From: Rubripirellula sp.
GTDB lineage: Bacteria > Planctomycetota > Planctomycetia > Pirellulales > Pirellulaceae
DNA length: 37,345 nt
Direction: 5' to 3'
Assembly: GCA_029213145.1 (NCBI GenBank)
Contig: JARGNK010000050.1
Location: 5,000-42,344, forward strand
Position numbers and translations under genes: made by a program. Each line of letters opens with the position of its first letter. Within the stretch, counting starts at the first letter, position 1. The notes under the pieces are model-generated. The model searched no databases. It was given only the letters and a program-made list of their open reading frames with translations, and was not told the origin of the DNA. Below, piece by piece: positions 24,001 through 26,506 of this stretch.

Positions 24001-24625
24001 CCGTTGTAATTCGATCAGAGTCGCCCGCATTGCCTTGAATCAGCCCACTGATGCTGCCTCCATCAAGGATGGTGAAATGGTCGGTGGTTCCGGCGTTGCC
24101 TAGAAGGTTTTCAGCCTCGTGGAATTCCCATGATTCATTAACGACCCCACTGTTTGGTCCAGAAATGCTCCACGAATTTTGCTCGGCTTTCGCTGCCAGA
24201 GTATCTGAGCCTTCCCCACCATAAAAAGAGATGTTGAATGCTGCCATCGACGAATCGATGCTGAGCTTGTCTGAGAAAAGACTGCCCCTGATGATCACGC
24301 GGCCCGAATTGGATGAAACATCCTGTGAGTGAATCAGATTCCCATCCAATTCATTCAACAATTTGATGGTGGTCACATCCCTGGTGAGGATGAAATCAGT
24401 ACCGCTGTCGAGATTCGTTGCATCGAAGCTAAAATCTGCGGCGAGAGGGAGTCGTAACTCCAGCGACTCGGCGAAAAGACTCCTTCGATAGGAATCCAAG
24501 GGCGAATTTGGACCAGAACCCCTTAATCTGCGAAGTAAGCTGCGTCGTTTCTTATCAGACGCAAAGGCCTTGACGCTACGACTAATCAGCTGCCGCGCGT
24601 TGCGCCGAAGAGATGACGTTCCCAT
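1..24625 (-). CDS. Giant LEPR-type filamentous adhesin (3' end beyond window)
   Basis: This is a single open frame of 8,208 codons starting at ATG 24,625 and still open at position 2. The reading register was checked near 17735, 13247, 11111, 8582, 4943, 1277 and 17. Residues 1-64 are Arg/Lys-rich and end in LELRLPLAA, a variant of the planctomycete LEPR-XLL motif of exported giant proteins. Residues 65 to about 900 hold beta-type segments with two ENLLGN-G-xD-F units (near 24,140-24,000 and 23,490-23,370). Most of the rest is Ala/Ser/Gly/Asn-rich beta-solenoid repeat, resembling filamentous haemagglutinin and LktA-type adhesins from memory. Blocks at 3,480-3,850 (YWxxRN, then WTEDELL) and 5,700-6,250 look like conserved non-repeat modules of that family; a Cys pair 16 residues apart lies near 5,870-5,925. 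The in-window end (below about 1,400) is RTX-like. A surface adhesion or matrix role is inferred. TTG and GTG lie in frame just upstream, but ATG fits the basic leader best. No secretion genes are in the window. Confidence 0.9.
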   Translation of the reverse strand, partial: MGTSSLRRNARQLISRSVKAFASDKKRRSLLRRLRGSGPNSPLDSYRRSLFAESLELRLPLAADFSFDATNLDSGTDFILTRDVTTIKLLNELDGNLIHSQDVSSNSGRVIIRGSLFSDKLSIDSSMAAFNISFYGGEGSDTLAAKAEQNSWSISGPNSGVVNESWEFHEAENLLGNAGTTDHFTILDGGSISGLIQGNAGDSDRITTEIEAVLLAEGEYTSFEYQEIVNDVDGEEVTTQKLFRNDAEIATFDSIAFSDDLRIVIPESLDADDVVATLSDETSDNYLGWLRFESRSATPLFSPIDFTQPMSGKLTVVFGEGNDTFSFGSLIPESVLQSLKVVIDGGGGLDQLWAPEASQNLFYTEGTDEGIVFVGESTSPNVRFSNIENLLGNEGSADTFTFAAGGSITGFVLGQADSGDLDTVVVEIGLSSSAQTYSSNISSENGTITRNDVDITAFTGMSDVADYVIEGSFGSDQILVESVSASEHLRVSGYTADGAFGDINVLSPINTVEIRPELGDDTVTVSSSALPFNLTINDSWGDADQLFFSIASGDVAAKIVFDQTETVGAISVEGETLHHEGFEESQNLIIVLPDSDNQMTLERTANNWLSMSSTGSHLQPLSFPEPIGSLKIQGGSGNDSLRLSVPELTVPVAFSGADGSDELNLENGEIAELKIDATLEDLSGDASVDKLNYLATESNDQISLTATDSDKLQITRNQSLISSITVPQPISVIEIDGGSGNDAFDIDLGTEKQFFSPKLVITGNDGNEDALSVQGWYRSISIDVEDASSFSPTHVDETTLYVTGTGVNDIYRLSPNTLFVAGDEFTEPDGLAKLIIAGQPSEGDAQTITLKANPSQSNDENVRFDYDLEIYGEAGETNLIIASDLLLPGHDLTLVGTNITVNSNVEISTQNHPDPISGSPGGRSGNISFSVEADNTGSIVEGWDYATEVGVDSISIALLPGASLSTGSDVYESGDIQLLANHYAKPIVPYFVQVVSTSATITLNDAAIDAGEGNVTFDATSFSDTYFTADPFYGALAEAVTNELVLGTGFVFFSVATSRANASVDLLERTSITGQNVILNASATTVAVAESVNEEFAMSYALSVPEATVTLGDEVQVTANGDVSILANSESELEAAASSASLAATESDADANITVAIGQGEATAEATIDSTAAITAARNISIESRLRKTQRVESVAGGFEDGTVGLSFAVSVFDTIHPDDDSSTIATNVAGSLTAGGSVRLDSTVDTVENVTDATSSIGVTSKIGRSIKKAIGLEEVANSLKSKSPNIASSLILFIGTALGQPGTAKQVAKAVQNDGSKKGDPNDGKKQNFSFSGGTAVAFHQTSAETKILEGSRIFAADSISVLSNNTEIPEVSANTSVAINAGEEGAKQVKAGLGKKVEQGNSIAVSVGVFDVEAIASVGDSATLAAIGPISISGRTFEPYEIKYLQTDDPGNFLAEKFNGSAGIQQGFFSTWAQAKSKGAENAAAGSINYFQVTNHADALIGEHVHLNEYAFDLMNAIDPLADTVDLGGTHYFLEGQVVVYEALEGSSISGLEDGKRYVVSLVSGSNKIRLRPENENDGSFVNLELGAATDQGVLRLAVALDEQDISVHARAENQTANVSGNFGFLGIYSGVSATEGSGAGGSLLITNFSNDVLAEIKSGARVHGDTVLVRADNEFLNVSMAKAEGNGKTAGYSGTGSTVILDNTTVARINDGATVTTGDGRIRLARDIRPIFGTGNDQIARDVDAGFFSLFGNPVLATLNPSHASDPISDRILLNAVDDGLGFATGNKVFYKTDGSTPIPGLTNRSPYYSIAVDEFQYLPESVDKETQTITLSQPHGYKTGDPIFWNSYFDEGGDSPSDAALVYAVVDPSHPEILRLAATYEDSIAGNSFDITDDSRGYQDYPKRLGWWEGQTDLYYGKISPGFIQLAYSQDLAVERIAIDLGEWSENPDSRHELWEGDYHTYGVLAEIPADSISESRDLIRYQDDNFEMGDQIYFSENGSSIGGLIDGESYYVMTYPKVILDATSNLDAQTNSILLGDAYRFGKTHDFRTGDLIILDAPGSADDRAMFAVVNSESPNIIQLAESPENAKAGIIASLEGVIANTVFTPRVGIQIAATAADAEVGKALDIRPSNADEESAVLFMGPDFLSKATVEFLPWALDSNGDRKIDESDDAIDSASDITAGAFTTNQSLAVIAQDNSVAGNGLGAFSASKGGGTGFGFTLGVNRLSRDTQSYIGAHYDEDSIHSTKVKSSGNISVLAKNLGVNVVSSIASAESKVSPEEKIVSLKKQDQMKQEWDSKSLTEKAREKGSNFSRQISDLVTFKKKPKGNSRPESSFAGAGVVGVSLVTDDVRAYVHDVEYMEANDLHVLAYDQTILASLAISNSKSSGSYRSNTALAGAASYNEIEGNTLAFISAVTKSELDGDLGIHAEQEGYIGSIAAGRGTADGGYNKSSAMSGSISVNVIDHHVKAYAEDSSVNAGGNIAVTATENSLIASIAGGASTGGSKGVGVALAVNMMGSPSAPNTTHAYLRNTKLTMSNGALEVSASSEQPGSDARIYALAQSYGGTDGALGTAVAGTIGINIIEVDTLAYVNGGSEVSDTTPLESPVGITLSAVNNSGIVAYSGGWASSAKGSGYGAAISYNAVGGTTQARVDDSTFNISGDISVSADNKSIIGAGTLGVAKGKGTSGTGLAGSVAIAIITNVVDAHVSGNSVITTDGDIVLQAEDNSFLVSAAGGVGLAGKNAVGAVIAYHRISNAITAFIRESKVSAGGPQGVHIVAQSSPLLIGIGFAVATSDSGGAVAGNAVINSIANTVQASIENSTVTATLGDVVVNAFESAALYSAAVGYAGSDKQGGVGLSLAYNFLGGSYNVEDPNLLSTNDSAIAGTEPDENSEPDQQTMYSAEYDDSASLPTNSSLSAKILNSEVSASSGEVSVISGFEQPKLAEGSSAVESTRAFDAANVSLGSDLISIPNHGFATGDEVIYDSGDADTVGGLTEHRSYFVFVLDENTIQLTDSLADIPSGKAIQLTDEATGTNHGIRRLDQDRGLKFAPSSVTVAENQIVYGVDHGLTNDQLVIYDNGGSDSIQGLMDGFAYRVIVIDETSVQLANSSGGSALVISGGSGDQHALLPIDNVSRKAFNPIHDVTYHVELDNTIALANHGLKTGDAVVYRPGSITGGIGALESGAIYYVIDVDASHIRLSDTQVTADADSETIRPVVLTSISGDSHELHVLRRSVDLDGEIIDLPGPIAGQMTTVTLAGAKGNGSSISGAGAMSLNYVRADVVSLIDSQNSTADMTVDNSGTGSVTAGGDIRVFAKDKTHINTGTGTFSKSGSGGTGAGASIGVSDIQNTVASAIQGVQVQSGTGNVEVRAIEEARIINAAVGVVISSGATGFGFAGSVVANKIQNTVDARISAGADVVAYGSVLVQAEDMASIATFAGGAATGGTAAVGAAIAVNEVADRVSAIIDDSGVFAKTGDLHVDAAFKEPTSLPPGLDSQIAALAISGAISNKVAGAGSVAVNLINNQVEARISNIGDLNQQATHFDGAEIYAGGTLRVTAADSSTSNSITGAFTIGKKAGVGASVSYTYLGNTSSTWNQLDDSRVVASIENVSGLIKASEIEVDAEYTGSILNVTIAGSAGGTFSLGASVSLNEIQMKTKAYVTGTGHLDVGAGGIDVNASNTGEIIADAGGFSIAGGSKPAGAVGVTYSKNEIDFETTADIGLAEVAGVSITSEGDIQVSGISESVIKAIAIAGAISVSTSGSAVAVSATGAITRNIINTRTTANIWNRRKQGATSLAPIRSTEGKIQVTADDIAEIHSLAIGASIAIASGASATSIGISASIARNEIHSDTEAAIQNADIASFLKTSVLAGNGEDSTDESGTKRSISAIATAASISLAAGNSSAVALSGAGAEATNKILGNTRAYASESSIRSEGDIDLKAKDASSISATIVAAAIGAGSIGAAVSNNLIGYDSEGTQIRNKIEAYSKNSTIVASGNLNVSAEDSATISAYVIAASIAVAGSSGTAISSAGSGVNTVNQIAKDIKAYLDSDVQSSESKSAGVLATAVQLRAEDTSTITSHAGAAALAITVGAASGNLNIGVGLSENRIDNQVEASLRNLNQSGAAIQETKISSVQLDAESIPTITAHAWAATVGFASGGATGISLSGAGAEALNTISGSTKAYIQDSELDVSGDVTATAYMNGEIDATIWGAAVSVATGGGSGAGLSIGTALAKNFLGVEDDGEMGAPVSVSAYVQNSTIDTEATLRLSAALDSTITSTVVAAAVAVAANALGGGAAAGSGAETINKINSSVNTSIDASPGISSYVASDPIHADTIELVAKNTSQITAVSGAAALGATLGGGAAVTIGVGSATNIITNDVTASIKNLQQDEAEFTSDLLIEADNSAKINARAWAASLSGTSGAGAVTIAGAGAEARNIIRGKTESFLQDCDVRVLGDTKITATQSSEIKSKILAASASFSAAGVSSGVAIGGSVAENWIGYSDDGESISPSQVRAYVENSALEVSGNLDVNATMDSLIDATVAAGAVSASAGSVSTNGAGAGSEVENLISVNVQAFFDGSDNDASFSRTAGIRAGSIDLEAVDESEIIAWAGTAAVAGSVGTAGIAATLAVATAYNTIGNQVESFIKNYPKIGDVDGVSTKPQYSTNDSNVDIQPGTRVFINENFGKWDHDTHYEEAALSKNVNLVRGQIVLLDSGYAVTSFEADTSSTAENNAAIQFGSFVRKDNAEVYRFINTDPTNSLQININAENFADIERWALVGGLPGARYRYLGPEGSVDLSITNYESSDWQKIEGYGFEQFSTNAPQGSTSLPISISQGQTVLLDKQYARPRYSATIPTENQQTVSTGEIVRVLNVSGDVLGRFTYEGSQPRQYDLNAHDYEADSNWAEVTDQALGSDYEAVRAADNLKVLDPGDCVSVNGESFYRFIASQTQTIDLHHTDYGQPSVWSRIDGEAGKTYRYVGSQTAQVDLLRNQYTNSDWVLVDFQFGDIYESQQDVTALDLGIVDYGDASAWSRVEVDPVQNKKFIRFGTLVQVDGDAVYQYLGSDTILDIDRADYTEPEWWRPYDGDLNAPILEADSSTRLNEVNLTLKAVENASIDATAAGAGLAASLASNAAFSVAGAGADAQNFILGRDGINNVGAYIQESDVSSGRDLILTAEDTSKVDSEVISAAASASASGAVAASYSIGSSTSSNTIGSTGEDDSLPIRVFMGIDSSNVSAHRDVVLTASESAMLDATVDSFAVAVAVGGSAFSATGAGSEVSNHIGIDVEAEITNFSVVESMTGDVQIHSVDLASIKGTSLAASIAAAAGAFAGAVSVGVALSFNQVQNDVIAEIDSSTVLLDGGDFELYAIERGNLSSDAEAAAIAAAFSIYGSSLSLSGGGSEAQIKSSGLTKASVAASTIDASDGKISLISSHDIAHEGNAGASAIAASLNSLAAAGSIATIDIEPEIQSSIDALSTTEASQIEVMSRFHPFAQAAADGIAAGAGAVGVSHSKITAVPTVKSTTGGTVTADSLEVTATSFAASEKDYTLQATSVGGTGALLGTQSTLSETLIGGSVQAMILPNAVVHSGETSLNATSVATQKALADSFAGGVLCLGEANSEAISSTTVRTQVGEQSQIIGNDFAMTATRTHSTYADTYAGGASLLIAGSSALGDTSQTGDIEATIGPNASFTLKGAFQQTAASIAESNGWLETLAGAAFSGSGATLSNEIEANVTTNVGENTSVEAAEIDISARNTFNKIKDEQRNNIQGLTFGLVAGAKIESITNVTMNTNVHIPEAASLVVVGLETTDQLITISAQNKINATDNVSFEAYGALGSGTEANSRIISNINEANIHVADAAEITSVGSIAFTARTEGDITTSSNADAGALALTVILAESQSDLLAKNRVNFAENSRVTSDGDIIVTTGMTRDFEFDQFEIQATTDTIAYTLIPIEDIDSQAILNVQNKIEVANDSQLNSAGNIFLFASDAQAADMLSNARAVNWLSEIAEAFSTEQWGGTPSKLTVVGSIQVDGLLKTGTQRNRNLTFGSLSVDGAPSGWDAETGEPTVYQNEDQIEWRMESGLIESALFDDLAKAQESYRQYGSVDEDLALFYRQEIERIESELLANQLAFEEVVDDTRFIVPIRRTIPSIVVPPIRSQAGIVDIRGTGLFGTGSIESPGNASITIVNHTPTQLNLQGLHIPEVNGGLFFNGSQYETNGEIDDANGCVSNEYGEEGIGEDCAEAFQESPQFSSIVSGSGAAVPVITVQNTFEPFNYAEEDLTPPSLVVLAAEAQGTGIRNISGSVNLKNVAGNLIVNHSIAAKNTSLDATDGNLIYEKGSVSGSSYSVTGSPYSLLTTLGTGISSYNQASAIALLEAPTSDISINANAISINAEYVNINGIIQSGREAYSLTLENSYNDEIASVLNGGAHGVLARLSSPDPDFELYFDRLEHQIIVKPIRSSGGDIQIVGNIVSSGGGEIRVLDGYPTVSINNQTDYDIVLEKIDLSSAGHGRLKIIDKGIIQDGSPKVTQYGNEPGNSPTINGLYHPDSRWHLGFSVGETKSTITTTTYGSSSWLGSDWLSVDPDDVINQTTRVVDQPQLTEAGVYFSKSDSVQPYVFNTQTFRETSYNKLITRWQDSTWWGKTTNYTVYESGSFESTVSTHKFLANKAISVNFTGHSEGSVIVESQQKIYIDGSIQNLSGKVSLRGREVIQIDPNAFLSARELDVQATAGKISDLRTNTTQSVNLSAKRSISVSEFNQQGLLLKGARSLDLAAVTISSQAGIYMADTPNAVAIEGGAIELSARAGGIGTLENPVKINVGEGKSDVLWVEAKNDIYLEEVTGDLKIDSVSSSIGDVRINVISGRLIDGNLNKVIDERTYEELANGLWKDLRLTNESGAEDKVDSSITAFSKGKTLEYETYWKWRNQQANPSVYDPTSRISLTPQEQEDFDAFYRAEGESRGLSGAALDEYVLAAIETAENKRTQQYHAVMHPRWDNYDRVGYEAGDLTAEFVEDFEYALSNSEETEIRQSIKVWTEDELLTLINAGLLREVTDTQLTIEDSNITGRDVHLSTSDHFGVGTLSESLVIDLTTPDPLASNERAALSAAEKDDVLFITGVPINGSFDFTVNQDDQKAIHRPDSGSFILDGFIAGMHLRVESEGSSTPENEYWLVTGVDAQNLIIDSSSRGFVEESGRSARISKISLNPLNPLAPLTAIEVLQRDDLDVTVDGQLTLSSADIAFIGSESDLNIAHFTSAGNAEIKTNGDLSDTSSDQNATIVTGKLVLEAGIGAIGTQDRPIQMTLSEGATLTARAENSIHLFANSNDVNINTIYSRAGSVSLATAAGSLTDDNANDFANIKAGDSIVLRAIDGAIGAVDNPLEIDAGATAYLHAEATNDIVVEEVLGNMNVQRASSGEGDVVLVSHLSMLDANPGFDKADIEGDFISLTAKVGGIGQAGDEIEIDSSIFGTGGLEANSKLLDININEILGDLNLYTIETGENSTAFLAALDGRIINGLTAPDATNVLSGKAYLFASHDIGESAKPIASQMGMLQAKSTQGCTYLTNSGALRIAPVLSTSSLGVESACNVVISASSPITIASSVNAGGDIILDAHEEAGIGDDITITESGSLQTTGGKIVLRAGDEVRMLPGSRLAAQSIIEISGAYLDVDQSPLEMSFAGTLDAPFINIQGSEFADQISITDTASVQGVVVIEGAGGTDRISNAAENDYENPVIMFGDYVGVSFDEATATLFQLESVQPGIGSPDILSNLNGMALMVGGIGQDTITGGIGADWAVGDDARIVFTDNRIQKLMTLHSETGDVDFIDVGDGENYVIAGVGADEIAAGIGTNTILGDEGQVFVNQDGGFVSAESLFASIGDADLFSLAEGTYRIIAGVGDETINLGAGRNMVIGDAGYIREVNDGNSLIGSLGESVSGNDTISTQDGYNVIIGGNGSDDILVKGSSPDAITIVLGDSGFMTVSPADTLLAIQSFENGDFGASDKITLSDGVNAVVGGVGADEITAGGGANTVLGDDGEAFFFPDGKVRAIRTVNSDHGGDDLISLEDGTNTVIAGAGSDILNLGGGTNYVLADEGSLEVLTDGDGNETGTTEVKTLYGSVGGTDQVNIGSGYNVVIGGAKTDTITVNGSVAEGQATVVGDNGQMTFSNDGVLLSVESTDFDFGASDKITLSDGVNAVVGGVGAD
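550..622 (-). repeat. 73-bp exact direct repeat, copy 2
   Basis: This copy is identical to 1-73. Beyond position 622 the two copies diverge at the nucleotide level while the encoded repeats stay similar. That suggests recent unequal exchange or gene conversion within an older repeat array. Confidence 0.9.
9320..10690 (-). repeat. Tyr/Trp-rich YxYxG...DL..xY....W cassette in the giant adhesin
   Basis: Unlike the Ala/Ser-rich protein on either side, this stretch is rich in Tyr, Trp, Asp and Gln. It repeats a unit of roughly 45-60 residues with a core of RYRYLG or TYRYVG, then a short hydrophobic/Asp segment, then a Tyr and a Trp. Examples are YRYLGPEGSVDLSITNYESS, YRYVGSQTAQVDLLRNQYTN and YQYLGSDTILDIDRADYTEP. 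Similar units occur in other giant bacterial adhesins as I remember them; no enzymatic motif is visible. It behaves like a cassette set into the solenoid (see findings). Confidence 0.7.
10700..13000 (-). repeat. Long super-repeat of 262-267 residues in the giant adhesin
   Basis: Corresponding motifs recur at regular distance on the minus strand: WIGYSDDGE (codon at 11,111), FLGVEDDGE (11,897) and LIGYDSEGT (12,698). The spacings are 786 and 801 bp, or 262 and 267 codons. Each unit also contains an AWAA motif (or its equivalent), GAGAEAxN(x)I, an AYVxNS-type strand and several 'I-x-A-x-A' beta segments. This is typical of a beta-helical stalk made of a few duplicated subunits. Confidence 0.75.
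14900..15750 (-). repeat. HGxxTGDxVxYxxG...YxVxVxDxxxIxL repeats, block 1
   Basis: Three consecutive units of about 80-90 residues share a pattern of NHGLKTGDAVVY (or DHGLTNDQLVIY, NHGFATGDEVIY), then GGL/QGL, a Tyr-x-Val strand, and an IQL/VQL/IRL ending. They encode small beta domains between solenoid parts of the giant adhesin. The same kind of unit recurs at 18,300-20,100. Confidence 0.7.
18300..20100 (-). repeat. HGxxTGDxVxYxxG repeats, block 2
   Basis: At least four further, more diverged copies of the unit seen at 14,900-15,750 occur here. Recognisable cores are PHGYKTGDPIFW, HDFRTGDLIILD, NFEMGDQIYF and GLGFATGNKVFY, several followed by a GGL or PGL turn and a YYV-type strand. Solenoid-type sequence separates the last copies, so the two blocks probably arose by duplication of the unit within the gene. 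Confidence 0.65.
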
Positions 24626-24636
24626 AGAAAACACCG

Positions 24637-24675
24637 ATGGGGGGTTACTTGTTTGAAACCAGCGCAACCCCCCAT
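24637..24675 (-). promoter_or_regulatory. Perfect 10-bp inverted repeat in the leader of the giant gene
   Basis: ATGGGGGGTT at 24,637-24,646 and AACCCCCCAT at 24,666-24,675 are perfect inverted copies separated by 19 bases. The proximal arm ends 11 bases before the ATG of the giant gene. In mRNA this would be a very stable GC-rich hairpin directly upstream of the start, and no purine-rich ribosome binding site is visible between it and the ATG. It is not a terminator, as no T-run follows. It could control translation or bind a regulator; the function is inferred. Confidence 0.5.
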
Positions 24676-24752
24676 GCTATGGAATGGCATCCCTCATTGG
24701 TTCGGACGCCCTGAGGCAGTTTAGTCCAGTTAAACCGTGGAGGCAACGCTTG

Positions 24753-24779
24753 ACTCCCATGTGTGAACGACTTGGGAGT
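24753..24779. promoter_or_regulatory. Second inverted repeat upstream of the giant gene
   Basis: ACTCCCA at 24,753-24,759 pairs with TGGGAGT at 24,773-24,779 across 13 bases. It lies about 130 bp upstream of the giant gene start, in the region shared with the divergent gene. A 7-bp stem can occur by chance; it is listed as a possible operator only. Confidence 0.25.
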
Positions 24780-24861
24780 GATTACACGCCGACCCATCGA
24801 ATTGCACCCCGCTGAGTGAGCGAATCTTGATCGGGTGAACTGCCTGGAAAATACTTTCAGA

Positions 24862-25190
24862 ACGCCTCAGAAACATCACAAATTGGATCAGATTGTTGCC
24901 AAGTTGCACAAGTTGCCACGCTGCATAAAGCGAACGTAAAACTCGGCACGGACAAGAAGGTGCCCGAAACTTTCACGTTGTTAGAAATCACCAGCAAGAC
25001 CTAATGCCGCTGGCGGCAGCAGTATCATGGCATGAAGCAAGGGATGGCGAAGCAACTGAAGGCTCCGGAGACAGAGACCGCGTGGCTAAAGAAAATGGGT
25101 GCCTAGCAGGCCCTCGATATGGAGGTTATCGAGGAGGCTGCCAAGGCAAGCTGGCAAGCCCTGAACGTGTTCGCCCACAAGCTAGATCGT
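24862..25190 (+). pseudogene. Decayed IS3-family orfA transposase remnant
   Basis: Read across frames, this stretch gives PQKHHKLDQIVAKLHK, then KKVPETFTLLEITSKT, then RWRQQYHGMKQGMAKQLK and ETAWLKKMGA, then QALDMEVIEEAAKASWQAL. That is the order of an IS3-family OrfA: helix-turn-helix, the YYRWRxxYGG motif, then a leucine-rich helix. The start codon is ACG instead of ATG at 24,862, the usual YYRW tyrosines are replaced by a TAA at 25,002 and a Cys, another TAG lies at 25,104, and there is a frameshift near 24,915-24,950. No orfB or clear terminal repeats were found, so it is an old non-functional fragment between the two divergent LEPR-type genes. Confidence 0.75.
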
Positions 25191-25446
25191 GAAAAAATTT
25201 TTTTGTGAAATCGGTCACGAATCTGTCTATCATCGAATCCCCGCGATTTATTCGCTGTCGTGAATTCCACGCGAAAGACCCGATGAGCGACTTCTGCACA
25301 TTGGGCTTCGTTGGGCTTAATGCCGAAGAAAGAAAAAATGGATCGAAAATTATAAGAATCGCCTCAAGCGGGTAAAACACCAAAGAGTCCTAGCACGTCG
25401 CCGAAGAAACCTAAAATCCATTGGCTACGATACACCGGAGAAGCGA

Positions 25447-26448
25447 TTGCTTCTGGCGGTGACTCCCACCGTTGCCCCCGATGCAGTGACGTTCAGTGGA
25501 GATCTAGAATCCGATCAGCTAGATCTCAGCGTCAACCCGGTCACAGAGGAACTCCGGTACAGGAGTGATTCGGCAGCGCCCTGGACTGATTTACCTACGA
25601 TTTTACCTACGATCACACCAGGCATGACGGCGACCCAAATCATCGTCGATCTAGCAGGTGGTGACGATACTTTGTCGATCGACGCTGCGCTTGTCAAAGC
25701 TCTAAGTTCACAAACCGATAATGATTTCCGTTACCTCGGAGGAGGAAATACCGACACAATTTTCGTGTCCGTCGACAATGATGATTCGTTTGTACTTACG
25801 ACGACCAATCTAACGGTACGTGACTCGGAATGGCTGCTGAGTGAGATCGAAGTCGCAAACCTAACGGGATCAGATGAGGACAACCGGTTCACCATTGGAC
25901 CTTGGACTGGCAGTGTCAATCTTACTGGTCAGTTGGGCGCGGACACGTACGAGTTTGTCGATGCTTGGGGTACCGCAGCAATCATTGATAGTGAAGGAGC
26001 GATTGACCTGGCATCGCTTAATCCCGCGCTCAGTGTAAGAGTCGACGGAGTTGATCCGGAACGAATTGAGGCTGTTGATTCAAATGAGACAGTCGTCGGA
26101 ACCGTTAATGTTCCTGACGGAGTGTCGTCGGGATTGACTGCCTTTCGTGTCGGAAACGCGAAATCAAACTTTGACAACGGTTTGGCCAAGCTTAGGGATG
26201 TCATTGGTGACGTGTCGCTATCGGGTTTGCTTGAACAAACAAATCGATTCCTGGGTGATGCATCTGGCAGTATCAATCAGGCTTTAGCGAGTTTTGTGCG
26301 TCTGGATCAATCTGTCGATGATTTTCTTGTGTCTAAAATCGCTGCTCTTGGTAGTGATGTCACAATCGACGCGTTGGCCAACGCCATCAGCGTTAGCAAT
26401 CAGAGTTTAGGAGGCCGTCGGGTCAAAAAAGTCGAACGAGCTTTTTAG
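25447..26448 (+). CDS. Short LEPR-type surface protein, probably 5'-frameshifted
   Basis: The frame encodes 333 residues from TTG 25,447 to TAG 26,448. It has beta-rich sequence such as IIVDLAGGDDTLSIDA and NLTGSDEDNRFTIGPWTGSV, resembling the N-terminal modules of giant planctomycete adhesins. The C-terminus is less repetitive, ending GGRRVKKVERAF. TTG 25,447 cannot be the natural start: the frame is open back to 25,321 and the upstream part reads RRRRNLKSIGYDTPEKRLLLA, a basic leader plus the LExRxxLA motif. No start codon exists in that part, but ATG 25,320 (MPKKEK) would join it if the A6 run at 25,333-25,338 had five As. The restored protein would start at 25,320 and have about 375 residues. 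It may be a truncated giant adhesin relative, because transposase debris begins about 60 bp downstream. Confidence 0.7.
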   Translation: MLLAVTPTVAPDAVTFSGDLESDQLDLSVNPVTEELRYRSDSAAPWTDLPTILPTITPGMTATQIIVDLAGGDDTLSIDAALVKALSSQTDNDFRYLGGGNTDTIFVSVDNDDSFVLTTTNLTVRDSEWLLSEIEVANLTGSDEDNRFTIGPWTGSVNLTGQLGADTYEFVDAWGTAAIIDSEGAIDLASLNPALSVRVDGVDPERIEAVDSNETVVGTVNVPDGVSSGLTAFRVGNAKSNFDNGLAKLRDVIGDVSLSGLLEQTNRFLGDASGSINQALASFVRLDQSVDDFLVSKIAALGSDVTIDALANAISVSNQSLGGRRVKKVERAF

Positions 26449-26506
26449 CCGATGAATCCCGAAGTTACGTCGTCAGCTGAGGCTCGATTCTGTGTCGAGA
26501 TCGAGT

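Noticed and set aside
152..24038. Dozens of open frames of 60-160 codons on both strands across the first 24 kb (for example plus 8,532-8,996 and minus 12,697-13,125)
   Set aside because: They lie inside the giant minus-strand gene in other frames, have low-complexity Ser/Pro/Arg-rich products forced by the repeat code, and resemble no family.
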